Shown: one piece after another, positions 1-7,685 of the stretch
Numbering within the stretch: position 1 is the first letter of the stretch
How the letters are laid out: every line of letters begins with the position of its first letter
NCBI GenBank assembly: GCA_002704665.1
Contig: PAHB01000076.1
Location: 1 to 17,721 of the forward strand
From: Pseudomonadota bacterium
GTDB lineage: Bacteria; Pseudomonadota; Gammaproteobacteria; Burkholderiales; Eutrophovitaceae
DNA length: 17,721 bases
Reading direction: 5' to 3'
Translations under genes and position numbers: made by a program
Notes under the pieces: generated by a model
Seen by the model: the letters and a program-made list of their open reading frames with translations, nothing else
Told to the model about the DNA's origin: nothing
The model's database searches: none

Positions 1-378
1 AATGCCTGTGAGAGGCTTCAATTGGGTTACGATTGGGCTTTACAAGCCCACAAGCTGGATGCAATTAGCTCTATGACTTTCGATAATTATGGACTAGGAC
101 ATTATTACGCAGAAACAGGACAATACGAAAAAATGTTACAAATTTATGAGGAAGTGCCTACGCCCGCGTTTCATTGGTGGAATCTTTACATGGGCGAGGC
201 TAACCATAATTTGGGAAATTTGGAGCGAGCCAGGCATTTTTACGAAGCTGCCAGAAAAAGTTACCTCTCAATCACTGATAAGCCGCTCGATAAGTTGGCG
301 GTTGGAAATCGAGTTTGGAATCAAGAGATAAGTACAGAAACTAGGTACCAACACCTAAAAACGTATGGTTGGGAATAA
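1..378 (+). CDS. TPR-repeat protein, C-terminal fragment (5' end outside window)
   Basis: The reading frame is open from base 1, so this is the 3' part of a longer gene; a TTG at 22 is internal rather than a start. The 125 visible residues are helical and carry tetratricopeptide-like spacing: GLGHYYAETGQYEKMLQIYE and GEANHNLGNLERARHFYEAA each look like one helix-turn-helix repeat with the small/aromatic residues typical of TPR. No catalytic domain is visible in this piece. TPR arrays generally bind other proteins. It could be the tail of a stand-alone TPR protein, a TTC38-like protein or a TPR-bearing cyclase/regulator; the fragment does not decide. It ends 9 bp from the convergent glycosylase gene. 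The TPR assignment is moderately sure and the function is unknown. Confidence 0.7.
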   Translation, partial: NACERLQLGYDWALQAHKLDAISSMTFDNYGLGHYYAETGQYEKMLQIYEEVPTPAFHWWNLYMGEANHNLGNLERARHFYEAARKSYLSITDKPLDKLAVGNRVWNQEISTETRYQHLKTYGWE

Positions 379-387
379 ACTTAGACT

Positions 388-1005
388 TTAGTACTCCACT
401 GGAATAGGATCAATTGATCTCCAAAGGTACCATGTAGCAACGGTTCTCCATGGCATCCACTTTTTTGCAATAGTTATCATTTCTTGTTTCGTGATTGGTT
501 GTTTATTTTTATAGTGAATTGACATCGCCCTCTGCAGCCCAATGTCAGCTAATGGAAAAACATCTGGACGTCCCATGTAAAAAATTAAGAACATTTCAGC
601 TGTCCACTCGCCGATACCCTTGACAGTGACTAGTTGTTCCGTAATTTCGGTGTCGTCTAATTTAGACCAAGTTTTTACGTCAAATTTGTTGGCAGTAAAT
701 TTTGTCCCCAAGTCTTTGAGATACTCTATTTTTCGCGCGGATAACCCTACTTTTTTTAATTGTTTTTCGGATAGTTTGTCGATTGTAAAGGGGTTTAATT
801 TAGATTCTAATTCACCTAATCTGCCCCAAATAGTCTCGGCGGCTTTAACTGAAATTTGTTGACCAACGATCGCCCTCGCTAGCGTGATAAAAGGGTCCGT
901 TTTGATTTTGATATCAAGTTGGGATTTGTCGTCAATTATCGTTTTTAGTATTGAATCTGCTTGTTTCAATTCTTTAATAGCTTGTTTCCAGTATTTAGGT
1001 CCCAT
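388..1005 (-). CDS. AlkA-type DNA-3-methyladenine glycosylase (HhH-GPD family)
   Basis: Base-excision repair enzyme expected to remove alkylated purines from DNA. The fold is recognisable: PFITLARAIVGQQISVKAAE is the conserved N-terminal segment of the HhH-GPD domain. The helix-hairpin-helix LVTVKGIGEWTA follows at about residues 126-136, and then DVFPLADIGLQ, whose Asp (about residue 154) sits at the catalytic position of AlkA. It lacks the extra N-terminal AlkA domain, so it is the short 'glycosylase 2' form of about 205 residues. I chose ATG at 1005 because MGPKYWKQAIKEL matches the usual family start. A TTG at 1026, directly after an in-frame TAA, would add seven residues; neither start has a clear Shine-Dalgarno. 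It diverges from the tRNA-Val/thrS promoter. Family is secure, exact substrate range is not. Confidence 0.88.
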   Translation of the reverse strand: MGPKYWKQAIKELKQADSILKTIIDDKSQLDIKIKTDPFITLARAIVGQQISVKAAETIWGRLGELESKLNPFTIDKLSEKQLKKVGLSARKIEYLKDLGTKFTANKFDVKTWSKLDDTEITEQLVTVKGIGEWTAEMFLIFYMGRPDVFPLADIGLQRAMSIHYKNKQPITKQEMITIAKKWMPWRTVATWYLWRSIDPIPVEY

Positions 1006-1036
1006 TCTCTTGCCAGCATGCTCCAATTAGTCTAGT

Positions 1037-1064
1037 TTTACAGTATTGTTTTTTAAGTTACAAT
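1037..1064 (+). promoter_or_regulatory. Candidate sigma70 promoter for tRNA-Val and thrS
   Basis: TTTACA (1037-1042) and TACAAT (1059-1064) are separated by 16 bp, each one mismatch or so from the sigma70 consensus. Transcription would start near 1071, about 15 nt before the tRNA 5' end, as expected for a tRNA-led operon. It lies in the short divergent gap upstream of the glycosylase gene. Seen by eye only. Confidence 0.5.
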
Positions 1065-1085
1065 CCACGCTTTGATAAGAATAGC

Positions 1086-1162
1086 AGGCGCGTAGCTCAG
1101 TTGGTTAGAGCACTACCTTGACATGGTAGGGGTCGTTGGTTCGAATCCAATCGCGCCTACCA
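1086..1162 (+). tRNA. tRNA-Val, anticodon GAC
   Basis: A complete 77-nt cloverleaf. The acceptor arm AGGCGCG (1086-1092) pairs fully with CGCGCCT (1152-1158), followed by discriminator A and an encoded CCA (1160-1162). The D arm is GCTCAGTTGGTTAGAGC. The anticodon stem CTACC/GGTAG closes a loop TTGACAT with anticodon GAC, which reads Val GUC. The T loop is GTTCGAATC. It lies 32 nt before the thrS start and is almost certainly the first element of the same transcript, so tRNA processing would trim the thrS leader. Confidence 0.97.
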
Positions 1163-1194
1163 AATACCAATCCCATGAACATAAAGTCGATATA

Positions 1195-3102
1195 ATGCCA
1201 GTTATCACCTTACCCGACCAGTCACAAAAGCAATTTGAAACCGCTGTTACCGTCTCTGAAGTCGCGTTATCTATTGGCAAGGGGTTAGCTCGTGCAGCGA
1301 TAGCTGGCAAAGTAGATGGTAATTTAGTTGATCTTTCATTTGCTTTACAAGAAGATGCTTCGGTAGCTATTGTTACCAACAAGGATCCGGAGGGGTTAGA
1401 AATTGTGAGACACTCAACAGCTCACTTACTGGCTCATGCGGTAAAAGAATTGTTTCCGGATTCTCAAGTCACCATAGGTCCCGTTATTGATGACGGTTTT
1501 TATTATGATTTTTCATATACAAGAGCTTTCACCCCGGATGATTTAGAGGCGATCGAGAACAAAATGTTAGAAATCGCAAAAAGGAAGTACGAGGTTAAAC
1601 GTGTAGAAATGGAGCGAGATAAAGCTGTTTCTCTCTTTCAGGAACAGGGGGAACTGTATAAAGCTGAAATTATTGCTAGTATCCCGGAGAGTGAGAGCAT
1701 CAGCTTGTACAGACAAGGTGAATTCACCGACCTTTGCAGGGGACCTCATGTTCCAAATACGGATAAGTTAAAGGTTTTTAAAATACTAAAATTATCAGGT
1801 GCGTATTGGAGAGGGGACTCAAATAATGAAATGCTGCAACGTATTTATGGAACCGCATGGAACACCAAGGATGAACTTTCAGATTATATTTACAGAATCG
1901 AGCAGGCGGAAAAAAGAGATCATCGTAAGCTTGGGAAACAGTTGAATTATTTTCATTTTCAAGACGATGCGCCAGGAATGGCCTTTTGGCATCCGTATGG
2001 ACAAACCATATGGCAACAAGTTGAAGATTACATGCGGAATGTTTATAAAAATAATGGTTACCAAGAAGTTAAGTGCCCAAGTATTTTGGATGTGAGTTTA
2101 TGGAAGAAGTCAGGTCATTGGGATAATTTTAGAGATAATATGTTTTTCACCGACTCGGAAAATAGGGAATACGCAGTCAAACCAATGAATTGTCCAGGGC
2201 ATGTGCAAATTTATAACAATAAGCTTAGAAGTTACAGGGACTTGCCCCTGAGGTTCGGGGAGTTTGGTTCTTGTCACCGAAATGAGCCGTCTGGGGCGTT
2301 ACACGGATTAATGCGAGTTAGAGCTTTCACCCAAGATGATGGTCACATCTTCTGTATGTCAGATCAAATAAAATCTGAGGTTATCAATTTTCATAATTTG
2401 GCTCTTAAGGTTTACTCTGACTTTGGATTCAAAGAGGTCGCCGTTAAGCTTGCCCTTAGGCCGGAAAAAAGATTGGGTACAGATGAGCTCTGGTCAAACG
2501 CTGAAGAATCGCTTCGCGCCGCTCTCGGTAGTTGTTCGGTGGATTGGACAGAACTACCCGGAGAGGGGGCATTTTATGGCCCGAAAATTGAATATCATTT
2601 GACGGACAGCATTGGACGCTCGTGGCAATGTGGCACAGTTCAAGTAGACTTCATGATGCCAGAGCGGCTTCAGGCTCAATATGTTGCAGAAAACAACTCT
2701 AGGGAAACTCCTGTTATGCTTCATCGGGCGATTTTGGGTAGTCTAGAGCGCTTTATTGGAATAGTAATTGAAAATTGCGCGGGGGCTTTACCGCTTTGGC
2801 TGTCTCCCGTACAAATTGCAGTGATGAATATTTCCGATAGCCAAGTGAATTTTGTAAAAAAAATCAATAAGCAGCTGACAAAAGCAGGCTTTCGAGCTAC
2901 TTCAGACTTGAGAAACGAGAAAATAACCTATAAAATCAGGGAACATAGCGTGCAGAGGGTCCCCTATTTGTTGATAGTGGGCGATAAGGAAGTTGAGAAC
3001 AACAAAGTTTCGGTTAGAGCTCGCGGAGCGGGAGATATTGGTCAGGTCGGCTTTGATGAGTTAGTTGAAAAACTTCAACTAGAAATAGCACGTTTTGATT
3101 AA
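1195..3102 (+). CDS. thrS: Threonine--tRNA ligase
   Basis: Cytosolic class II synthetase that charges tRNA-Thr; 635 residues, close to the usual 640. The N-terminal TGS-like domain (about 1-61) is followed by the editing domain with HSTAH (H73, H77) and CRGPH (C181, H185), which clears mis-attached serine. The catalytic core shows the zinc ligands C333 (MNCPGH), H384 (DDGHIF) and H510 (MLHRAI), the class II motif 2 region near RFGEFGSCHRNE, and motif 3 near GSLERFIG. The anticodon-binding domain closes the protein. ATG 1195 is chosen because MPVITLPD is the conserved family start; the frame stays open upstream only because it runs through tRNA-Val. No good Shine-Dalgarno precedes this ATG. 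It heads the thrS-infC-rpmI-rplT-pheST block. Confidence 0.98.
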   Translation: MPVITLPDQSQKQFETAVTVSEVALSIGKGLARAAIAGKVDGNLVDLSFALQEDASVAIVTNKDPEGLEIVRHSTAHLLAHAVKELFPDSQVTIGPVIDDGFYYDFSYTRAFTPDDLEAIENKMLEIAKRKYEVKRVEMERDKAVSLFQEQGELYKAEIIASIPESESISLYRQGEFTDLCRGPHVPNTDKLKVFKILKLSGAYWRGDSNNEMLQRIYGTAWNTKDELSDYIYRIEQAEKRDHRKLGKQLNYFHFQDDAPGMAFWHPYGQTIWQQVEDYMRNVYKNNGYQEVKCPSILDVSLWKKSGHWDNFRDNMFFTDSENREYAVKPMNCPGHVQIYNNKLRSYRDLPLRFGEFGSCHRNEPSGALHGLMRVRAFTQDDGHIFCMSDQIKSEVINFHNLALKVYSDFGFKEVAVKLALRPEKRLGTDELWSNAEESLRAALGSCSVDWTELPGEGAFYGPKIEYHLTDSIGRSWQCGTVQVDFMMPERLQAQYVAENNSRETPVMLHRAILGSLERFIGIVIENCAGALPLWLSPVQIAVMNISDSQVNFVKKINKQLTKAGFRATSDLRNEKITYKIREHSVQRVPYLLIVGDKEVENNKVSVRARGAGDIGQVGFDELVEKLQLEIARFD

Positions 3103-3110
3103 TTAAAGTT

Positions 3111-3127
3111 AAGGAGGCGTTTTTATA
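3111..3127 (+). promoter_or_regulatory. Shine-Dalgarno and AUA initiation codon of infC
   Basis: AAGGAGG (3111-3117) is a perfect anti-16S match, followed by 7 nt and then ATA at 3125-3127, in frame with IF-3. An in-frame TAA at 3110-3112 closes the frame upstream. No ATG, GTG or TTG occurs in this frame until 3263, well inside the conserved N-domain. The AUA is therefore the supported start. Confidence 0.85.
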
Positions 3128-3643
3128 GCTCAAGAAAAGAGTGTCCGAGTCAATGAGGATATTAATTCGGAACAAATTAGATTAATCGGTAAGGATGGTG
3201 AGCAGCTAGGGGTATTAGATGTATCAAAAGCACTGCTGATTGCGGAGGAGGAAGAAACCGACTTGGTTGAGATAGCGCCAAACGGAAGTCCTCCAGTGTG
3301 TAGGCTAATGGATTATGGAAAATTCCGTTATAACCAGCAAAAGAAGCGAAACGAGGCAAGGAACAAACAAAAGCAGATTCAAGTTAAGGAAATTAAGTTC
3401 CGTCCCGGGACCGACGAGGGTGATTATCAGATCAAGCTGAGAAATCTCGTCAGGTTTCTTGGAGACGGTGACAAGGTCAAAGTTACATTAAGGTTCAGAG
3501 GACGTGAGATGGCCCACCAAGAGTTTGGAGTAAGGTTGTTAGAGAGGGTGAAAGAAGATCTTGAGGAACATGGTCAAATTGAACAGTTTCCGAAAATGGA
3601 GGGCAGGCAAATGGTTATGGTTCTGAGCCCAAAGAAAAAATAA
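3125..3643 (+). CDS. infC: Translation initiation factor IF-3
   Basis: Binds the 30S subunit, blocks premature 50S joining and proofreads the start codon and initiator tRNA. With the AUA start it has 172 residues, near the usual 175-180. The N-domain holds VRVNEDI and RLIGKDGEQLGVL, and NGSPPVCRLMDYGKFRY leads into the linker. The C-domain holds KEIKFRPGTDEGDYQIK, KVKVTLRFRGREMAHQEFG and the C-terminal PKMEGRQMVMVLSPKKK. Starting at TTG 3263 would delete 46 conserved residues, so the rare start is needed. In E. coli infC begins with AUU and IF-3 represses its own mRNA by discriminating against that codon; the AUA here fits the same logic by inference. It lies 22 nt after thrS and 35 nt before rpmI. 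Confidence 0.95.
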   Translation: MAQEKSVRVNEDINSEQIRLIGKDGEQLGVLDVSKALLIAEEEETDLVEIAPNGSPPVCRLMDYGKFRYNQQKKRNEARNKQKQIQVKEIKFRPGTDEGDYQIKLRNLVRFLGDGDKVKVTLRFRGREMAHQEFGVRLLERVKEDLEEHGQIEQFPKMEGRQMVMVLSPKKK

Positions 3644-3678
3644 TTTACAACACAATCAAAATATATCTAGGAATATAC

Positions 3679-3876
3679 ATGCCAAAATTAAAGACTAAGA
3701 GAGGTGCCGCTAAGCGATTTAAGGTGGATGGAAAGGGGCGGTTTCGCCGAGCTCAGGCAAATATGCGACATATTCTCACAAAAAAGACGACGAAACGAAA
3801 ACGCCAACTTAGAGGTACCACCGAAGTCATGGCATGCGATCAATCAGCATTGCGGGCAATGCTGCCCTATATTTAA
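3679..3876 (+). CDS. rpmI: 50S ribosomal protein bL35
   Basis: Small basic protein of the large ribosomal subunit, 65 residues, the normal family length. It shows the signature start MPKLKTKRGAAKRFKV, followed by HILTKKTTKRKRQLRGT. The ATG at 3679 is preceded by AGGA (3669-3672) at 6 nt. It lies between infC and rplT, the usual bacterial order, and its stop overlaps the rplT Shine-Dalgarno, so the two are translationally linked. In E. coli, bL20 represses this operon by binding near rpmI; I did not find a clear bL20 site here. Confidence 0.97.
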   Translation: MPKLKTKRGAAKRFKVDGKGRFRRAQANMRHILTKKTTKRKRQLRGTTEVMACDQSALRAMLPYI

Positions 3877-3888
3877 GGAGGTAATGAA

Positions 3889-4248
3889 ATGCCGCGCGTA
3901 AAAAGAGGCGTTACAGCCCATGCTAAGCACAAAAAGGTTATTTCTAGAGCTAAGGGGTTTAGGGGACGGCGAAAGAATGTCTTCAGAGTTGCCAAACAAG
4001 CAGTAATGAAGGCTGAGCAGTACGCTTATAGGGACAGACGTGTTCGAAAGCGAGATTTCAGAATGCTTTGGATCGTTCGCATAAACGCGGCAGCTAGGGA
4101 ATGTGGGTTAACTTATAGTTTGCTTATTAAGGGACTAAAAAACGCTTCGGTTGACATTGATCGAAAAATTCTAGCCGACCTTGCGGTTCATAATAAGGCA
4201 GCTTTTGTTAGCATTGTTGACCAGGCAAAAGCGAGCCTTAGTCATTGA
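3889..4248 (+). CDS. rplT: 50S ribosomal protein bL20
   Basis: Early-binding 23S rRNA assembly protein, 119 residues, the normal length. Conserved features are MPRVKRGVTAHAKHKKV, AKGFRGRRKNVFRVAKQAVM, YAYRDRRVRKRDFRMLWIVR and INAAARECGLTYS. The ATG at 3889 follows AAGGAGG (3875-3881), whose first bases overlap the rpmI stop, implying tight coupling with bL35. Its TGA stop at 4246-4248 is 4 nt before a tiny ATG-TTT-TGA frame and then a terminator-like hairpin ahead of pheS. Confidence 0.97.
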   Translation: MPRVKRGVTAHAKHKKVISRAKGFRGRRKNVFRVAKQAVMKAEQYAYRDRRVRKRDFRMLWIVRINAAARECGLTYSLLIKGLKNASVDIDRKILADLAVHNKAAFVSIVDQAKASLSH

Positions 4249-4252
4249 ACAA

Positions 4253-4261
4253 ATGTTTTGA
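4253..4261 (+). other. Mini-ORF ATG-TTT-TGA, possible Phe-sensing leader
   Basis: Four nucleotides after the rplT stop there is a start codon, one phenylalanine codon and a stop, followed immediately by another ATG at 4262. A ribosome held at the TTT would reach into the first arm of the downstream hairpin (4271-4289). E. coli pheST is controlled by attenuation through a Phe-rich leader peptide, pheM, at the same place. A functional role here is inference; such a short frame can occur by chance and has no clear Shine-Dalgarno of its own. Confidence 0.25.
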
Positions 4262-4269
4262 ATGTCCTC

Positions 4270-4300
4270 GGGAGGCTTTAAAGGCCTCCTTTTTGATTTT
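4270..4300 (+). terminator. Terminator-like hairpin between rplT and pheS (candidate attenuator)
   Basis: GGAGGC (4271-4276) pairs perfectly with GCCTCC (4284-4289) around a 7-nt loop, followed by TTTTTGATTTT (4290-4300). This is the form of an intrinsic terminator. It sits inside a cotranscribed block, 23 nt before the pheS start, where enterobacterial pheST carries an attenuator. It may reduce read-through from the ribosomal protein genes into pheST. The interrupted U-tract suggests partial rather than complete termination. Confidence 0.6.
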
Positions 4301-4312
4301 GGGGTCTCTAGT

Positions 4313-5299
4313 TTGAAATTAGAAAATATTGTAACGAGAGCAGAGGAGTTGTTCTCCAATGCCGAAAATAACCATACGCTTGAACAAGTCAAGTCAAAGT
4401 TTTTGGGTAAAACTGGTTTAATTACCGATCAATTAAAAAAACTTAAAGCGGTTCCTGTCAAAGAAAAAGCCAAATTAGGAAAAGATATTAATGAAGCTAA
4501 AAAACGAATTGAGGAATTGCTTCATGCTCGTCGCGAGGAAATAACTGATGCTGAATTAAATGAAAAAATTTTAAATTCAAGCATAGATGTTACGCTACCC
4601 GGAAAAGGAAATAACTCAATCGGAAGTTGTCATCCAATTACCCAAACGCTTGATAGGATATCCACTTTATTTAACTCTATGGGTTTTTCTATCATTGATG
4701 GTCCAGAGATAGAAAGTGATTATTATAATTTTACAGCCCTAAATCAGCCAGAGAACCACCCAGCTCGGTCGATGCATGACACATTTTATCTCCTGAATCA
4801 CGACTTCCTTTTAAGAACCCACACCTCGCCTATGCAAATACGTCATATGGAAGAATTCAAACCTCCGCTGCGTATTGTATCTCCCGGTCGGGTTTATCGA
4901 GTAGATTCGGACGCAACCCATTCACCAATGTTTCATCAGTTAGAAGGTCTTTGGGTTGATCCTAGCGTAAGCTTTGCCAATCTCAAGGGGTTGATGCGTG
5001 AATTTCTTCGCGTTTTTTTTGAGAGAGACGATATTGAGGTCAGATTTAGACCTTCTTATTTTCCCTTTACGGAACCTTCTGCAGAAATAGATATGCTTTT
5101 CGATAATAATTGGCTTGAAATTGGCGGGTGTGGAATGGTTCATCCGAAAGTGCTCGATAATGTTGGAATTAACACGGAAAGTTATCAAGCCTTTGCTTTC
5201 GGCATGGGTCTGGATCGTTTGGCGATGATTAGATATAAGGTTGAGGATCTACGTTTATTTTTCGAAAGCGACATCAGATTTTTAAAACAATTTACTTAG
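4313..5299 (+). CDS. pheS: Phenylalanine--tRNA ligase alpha subunit
   Basis: Catalytic subunit of the heterotetrameric PheRS, which forms Phe-AMP and charges tRNA-Phe. The N-terminal coiled-coil arm spans about residues 1-90. The class II core shows SPGRVYRVDSDATHSPMFHQ, FRPSYFPFTEPSAEIDM, WLEIGGCGMVHPKVL and the motif 3 segment AFGMGLDRLAMIRY. I chose TTG 4313 (328 residues; E. coli PheS has 327) because LKLENIV matches the normal family start, with a weak GGGG ribosome site 8 nt upstream. An in-frame ATG at 4262 would add 17 residues including three Phe codons, but would be read through the hairpin; this seems less likely. The next gene is pheT, 19 nt away. Confidence 0.96.
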   Translation: MKLENIVTRAEELFSNAENNHTLEQVKSKFLGKTGLITDQLKKLKAVPVKEKAKLGKDINEAKKRIEELLHARREEITDAELNEKILNSSIDVTLPGKGNNSIGSCHPITQTLDRISTLFNSMGFSIIDGPEIESDYYNFTALNQPENHPARSMHDTFYLLNHDFLLRTHTSPMQIRHMEEFKPPLRIVSPGRVYRVDSDATHSPMFHQLEGLWVDPSVSFANLKGLMREFLRVFFERDDIEVRFRPSYFPFTEPSAEIDMLFDNNWLEIGGCGMVHPKVLDNVGINTESYQAFAFGMGLDRLAMIRYKVEDLRLFFESDIRFLKQFT

Positions 5300-5318
5300 A
5301 GAAGCAAGCCAAAAAGAG

Positions 5319-7679
5319 ATGATTTTTTCAGAAAGTTGGTTGAGAGATTTATGTAACCCACCTATCAGCAGTGCTGATTTGGCACAATGTCTTACAATGG
5401 CTGGGCTCGAAGTGGAGGATGTTTCTCCGGTTTGTGAATCTTTTTCTGGAGTAATTGTTGGTCTGATTACTCGAAAGGAAAAACATCCAAATGCCGAGAG
5501 GTTGAACCTTTGCCAAGTCGACGTCGGTAAAAATAAGTTATTAGCCATTATTTGTGGTGCACCAAATGTTTCTGTTGGTATGAAAGTTGCGTGCGCCCTC
5601 CCAGGTGCTAAGCTGCCTAAAATTACAATTAAACCTGCGACTATTCGAGGGGTAGATTCCGCTGGAATGCTGTGCTCAAAGTCTGAACTAGGATTAACAG
5701 AGGAGAGCGATGGCATATGGGAGTTACCCGCCGAGGCTCCGGTTGGTGACGAAGTCAGAGATTACTTTGACTTAGATGATAAGATTTTCTCCTTGAAATT
5801 AACTCCGAATAGGGGCGATTGTTTATCAATTCATGGAATTGCGCGTGAGGTTGCAGCAATAACTAACAGTAAAGTCTCATTCGAGAACACTTCAGCGGTT
5901 AAGCCCGCTATTGTTGATCGCATGTCAATTGAAATAGTCGACAAAGAAGCTTGTCCAAAATACGCAGGTCGTATAATCAGTCAGGTAAATCCCAATGTAA
6001 AAACTCCCGAGTACATTGTGCAAAGGTTACTACGCTCAGGAATTAGATCGATTAATGCTGTTGTTGATTTAACTAATTATGTAATGCTTGAAGTTGGTCA
6101 ACCAATGCATGCTTTTGATTTAGATAAATTGAACGGTGGTATTGTTGTTCGTTTTGCCACCAAGGGTGAGGTAGTTAAATTATTGAATGGCCAAGATTTA
6201 GAACTTGATTCCGATATGCTAACCATAAACGACTCAAAAGGACCTGTTGCCCTCGCAGGGATAATGGGAGGTTTAAACAGCTCAGTTACCGAAACTACAG
6301 AAAACTTATTTTTGGAAAGTGCCTTTTTTGCAGCTGATGTCGTGGCAGGAAAATGGAGACAATTGGGATTTTCAACCGACGCGTTGCATCGCTATGAAAG
6401 AGGGGTTGATCCTAATCTTGCTCAAAGTGCTTTAGATAGGTTATCTAATTTAATTGCTGAGGTTTGCGGGGGGAATTGTGGTCCTGTCAGCGTAGATCAA
6501 GGAAGCTTGCCCAATAGAAAAAGTGTAGATCTTAGGGTAGCAAAATGCGAAAAAGTATTAGGATTTAAAATGGGATCAGTAAGAATAGCCGACGTGTTTC
6601 AAAGGCTTAACTTGCCTGCTCAATACAATAATGGGGTTTTCTCAGTTACTCCTCCAAGCTATAGATTTGATTTGGAAATAGAAGAAGACTTAATAGAAGA
6701 AGTTGCAAGAGTAGATGGATACGACAAATTACCGGCTATAAGTCCAAATGAGGGTCTAAGGTTTGTTCCTATAAATAAAAAAATAACAGTCGAGAAGATA
6801 TTAAGGGATCACTTTGTACGTCGTGAGTACTTGGAAACAGTGACATTCAGTTTTGTAGATGACCAATTGGAGAATGATTTTGGAGATCTTAGTAGCGAGC
6901 GCATAGTCCTGAAAAACCCAATTTCCGTCCATTTAAACGTTATGCGAACCAGTTTGATTGGGAGCTTAATTAATAGTTTAAAATTCAATGTCAATCGCTA
7001 CCAAAATAGGGTCAGATTGTTCGAGATAAGCCGTGTATTTAATTCAAACAAAACAAAAATTCGGCAACCTTATTGCTGCGCAGGTATTGCATATGGGGGC
7101 GTTTTAGGGAATCAATGGGGGCGCGATGAAAAAAATGTAGACTTTTTCGATGTTAAAGCAGACTTAGAATCGCTACTTCCGAAAAACGAAGTTACCTTTA
7201 CTCGATCAAGCCGTAATGGAGTGCACCCAGGTAGGGCTGCTGATATCATTTTCAATAAAAAAAATGTGGGCTGGGTAGGTGAATTACATCCAAAAGTTCT
7301 TTCAAAATATGAGATTGCATCCAGTGTCGTGGCATTTGAGTTTCAAATTGAAGGTCTTTTCGATTTAAAGACAACGGTTTTCCAGAAAGTCTCTAAATTT
7401 CCTGCTGTGGTTCGAGACCTAGCTATAGTGGTTGAAGAAAAGCAGGCGGCGGGAGAAATTTTAACATTTCTTAATCGTTTGGAAGTAAATAAAGTGGAGA
7501 GAGTGGATTTGTTTGATGTATATTCAGGAAAAGGCATAGATAAAGGGCAAAAGGGCCTTGCTTTCCGAGTGTTATTGCAAGATACTGATAAAACACTTTC
7601 AGACGATGAGATAGATGAAGTTATTGGCGAACTTTTAGAGGAACTAACTAGGACCTTTTCAGCAAAGCCAAGGAGGTAG
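5319..7679 (+). CDS. pheT: Phenylalanine--tRNA ligase beta subunit
   Basis: Non-catalytic partner of PheS: binds tRNA-Phe and edits Tyr-tRNA-Phe. 786 residues against about 795 in E. coli. Domains in order: N-terminal MIFSESWLRDL; the EMAP/OB tRNA-binding domain from about 39 to 148 (SGVIVGLITRKEKHPNAERL, GAPNVSVGMKVACALPGA); the B3/B4 editing region with LTPNRGDCLSIHGIAREVAA and NAVVDLTNYVMLEVGQPMHA; the B5 domain with PSYRFDLEIEEDLIEEVARV; the catalytic-like core; and the C-terminal FDX-ACB anticodon domain with FPAVVRDLAIVV and GLAFRVLLQDTDKTLSDDEI. ATG 5319 gives the conserved start. The last codons contain the Shine-Dalgarno of ihfA (AAGGAGG, 7670-7676), coupling the two genes. Confidence 0.97.
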   Translation: MIFSESWLRDLCNPPISSADLAQCLTMAGLEVEDVSPVCESFSGVIVGLITRKEKHPNAERLNLCQVDVGKNKLLAIICGAPNVSVGMKVACALPGAKLPKITIKPATIRGVDSAGMLCSKSELGLTEESDGIWELPAEAPVGDEVRDYFDLDDKIFSLKLTPNRGDCLSIHGIAREVAAITNSKVSFENTSAVKPAIVDRMSIEIVDKEACPKYAGRIISQVNPNVKTPEYIVQRLLRSGIRSINAVVDLTNYVMLEVGQPMHAFDLDKLNGGIVVRFATKGEVVKLLNGQDLELDSDMLTINDSKGPVALAGIMGGLNSSVTETTENLFLESAFFAADVVAGKWRQLGFSTDALHRYERGVDPNLAQSALDRLSNLIAEVCGGNCGPVSVDQGSLPNRKSVDLRVAKCEKVLGFKMGSVRIADVFQRLNLPAQYNNGVFSVTPPSYRFDLEIEEDLIEEVARVDGYDKLPAISPNEGLRFVPINKKITVEKILRDHFVRREYLETVTFSFVDDQLENDFGDLSSERIVLKNPISVHLNVMRTSLIGSLINSLKFNVNRYQNRVRLFEISRVFNSNKTKIRQPYCCAGIAYGGVLGNQWGRDEKNVDFFDVKADLESLLPKNEVTFTRSSRNGVHPGRAADIIFNKKNVGWVGELHPKVLSKYEIASSVVAFEFQIEGLFDLKTTVFQKVSKFPAVVRDLAIVVEEKQAAGEILTFLNRLEVNKVERVDLFDVYSGKGIDKGQKGLAFRVLLQDTDKTLSDDEIDEVIGELLEELTRTFSAKPRR

Positions 7680-7685
7680 GGGGAT

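Noticed and set aside
620..862. Open frame on the + strand inside the glycosylase gene
   Set aside because: It lies antisense to a conserved HhH-GPD protein, and its product has no recognisable domain.
1123..1194. Upstream extension of the thrS frame to 1123
   Set aside because: The extension is translated tRNA-Val sequence; the family N-terminus begins at ATG 1195.
3263..3643. infC starting at TTG 3263
   Set aside because: It would remove most of the conserved IF-3 N-domain; the AUA at 3125 has a perfect Shine-Dalgarno.
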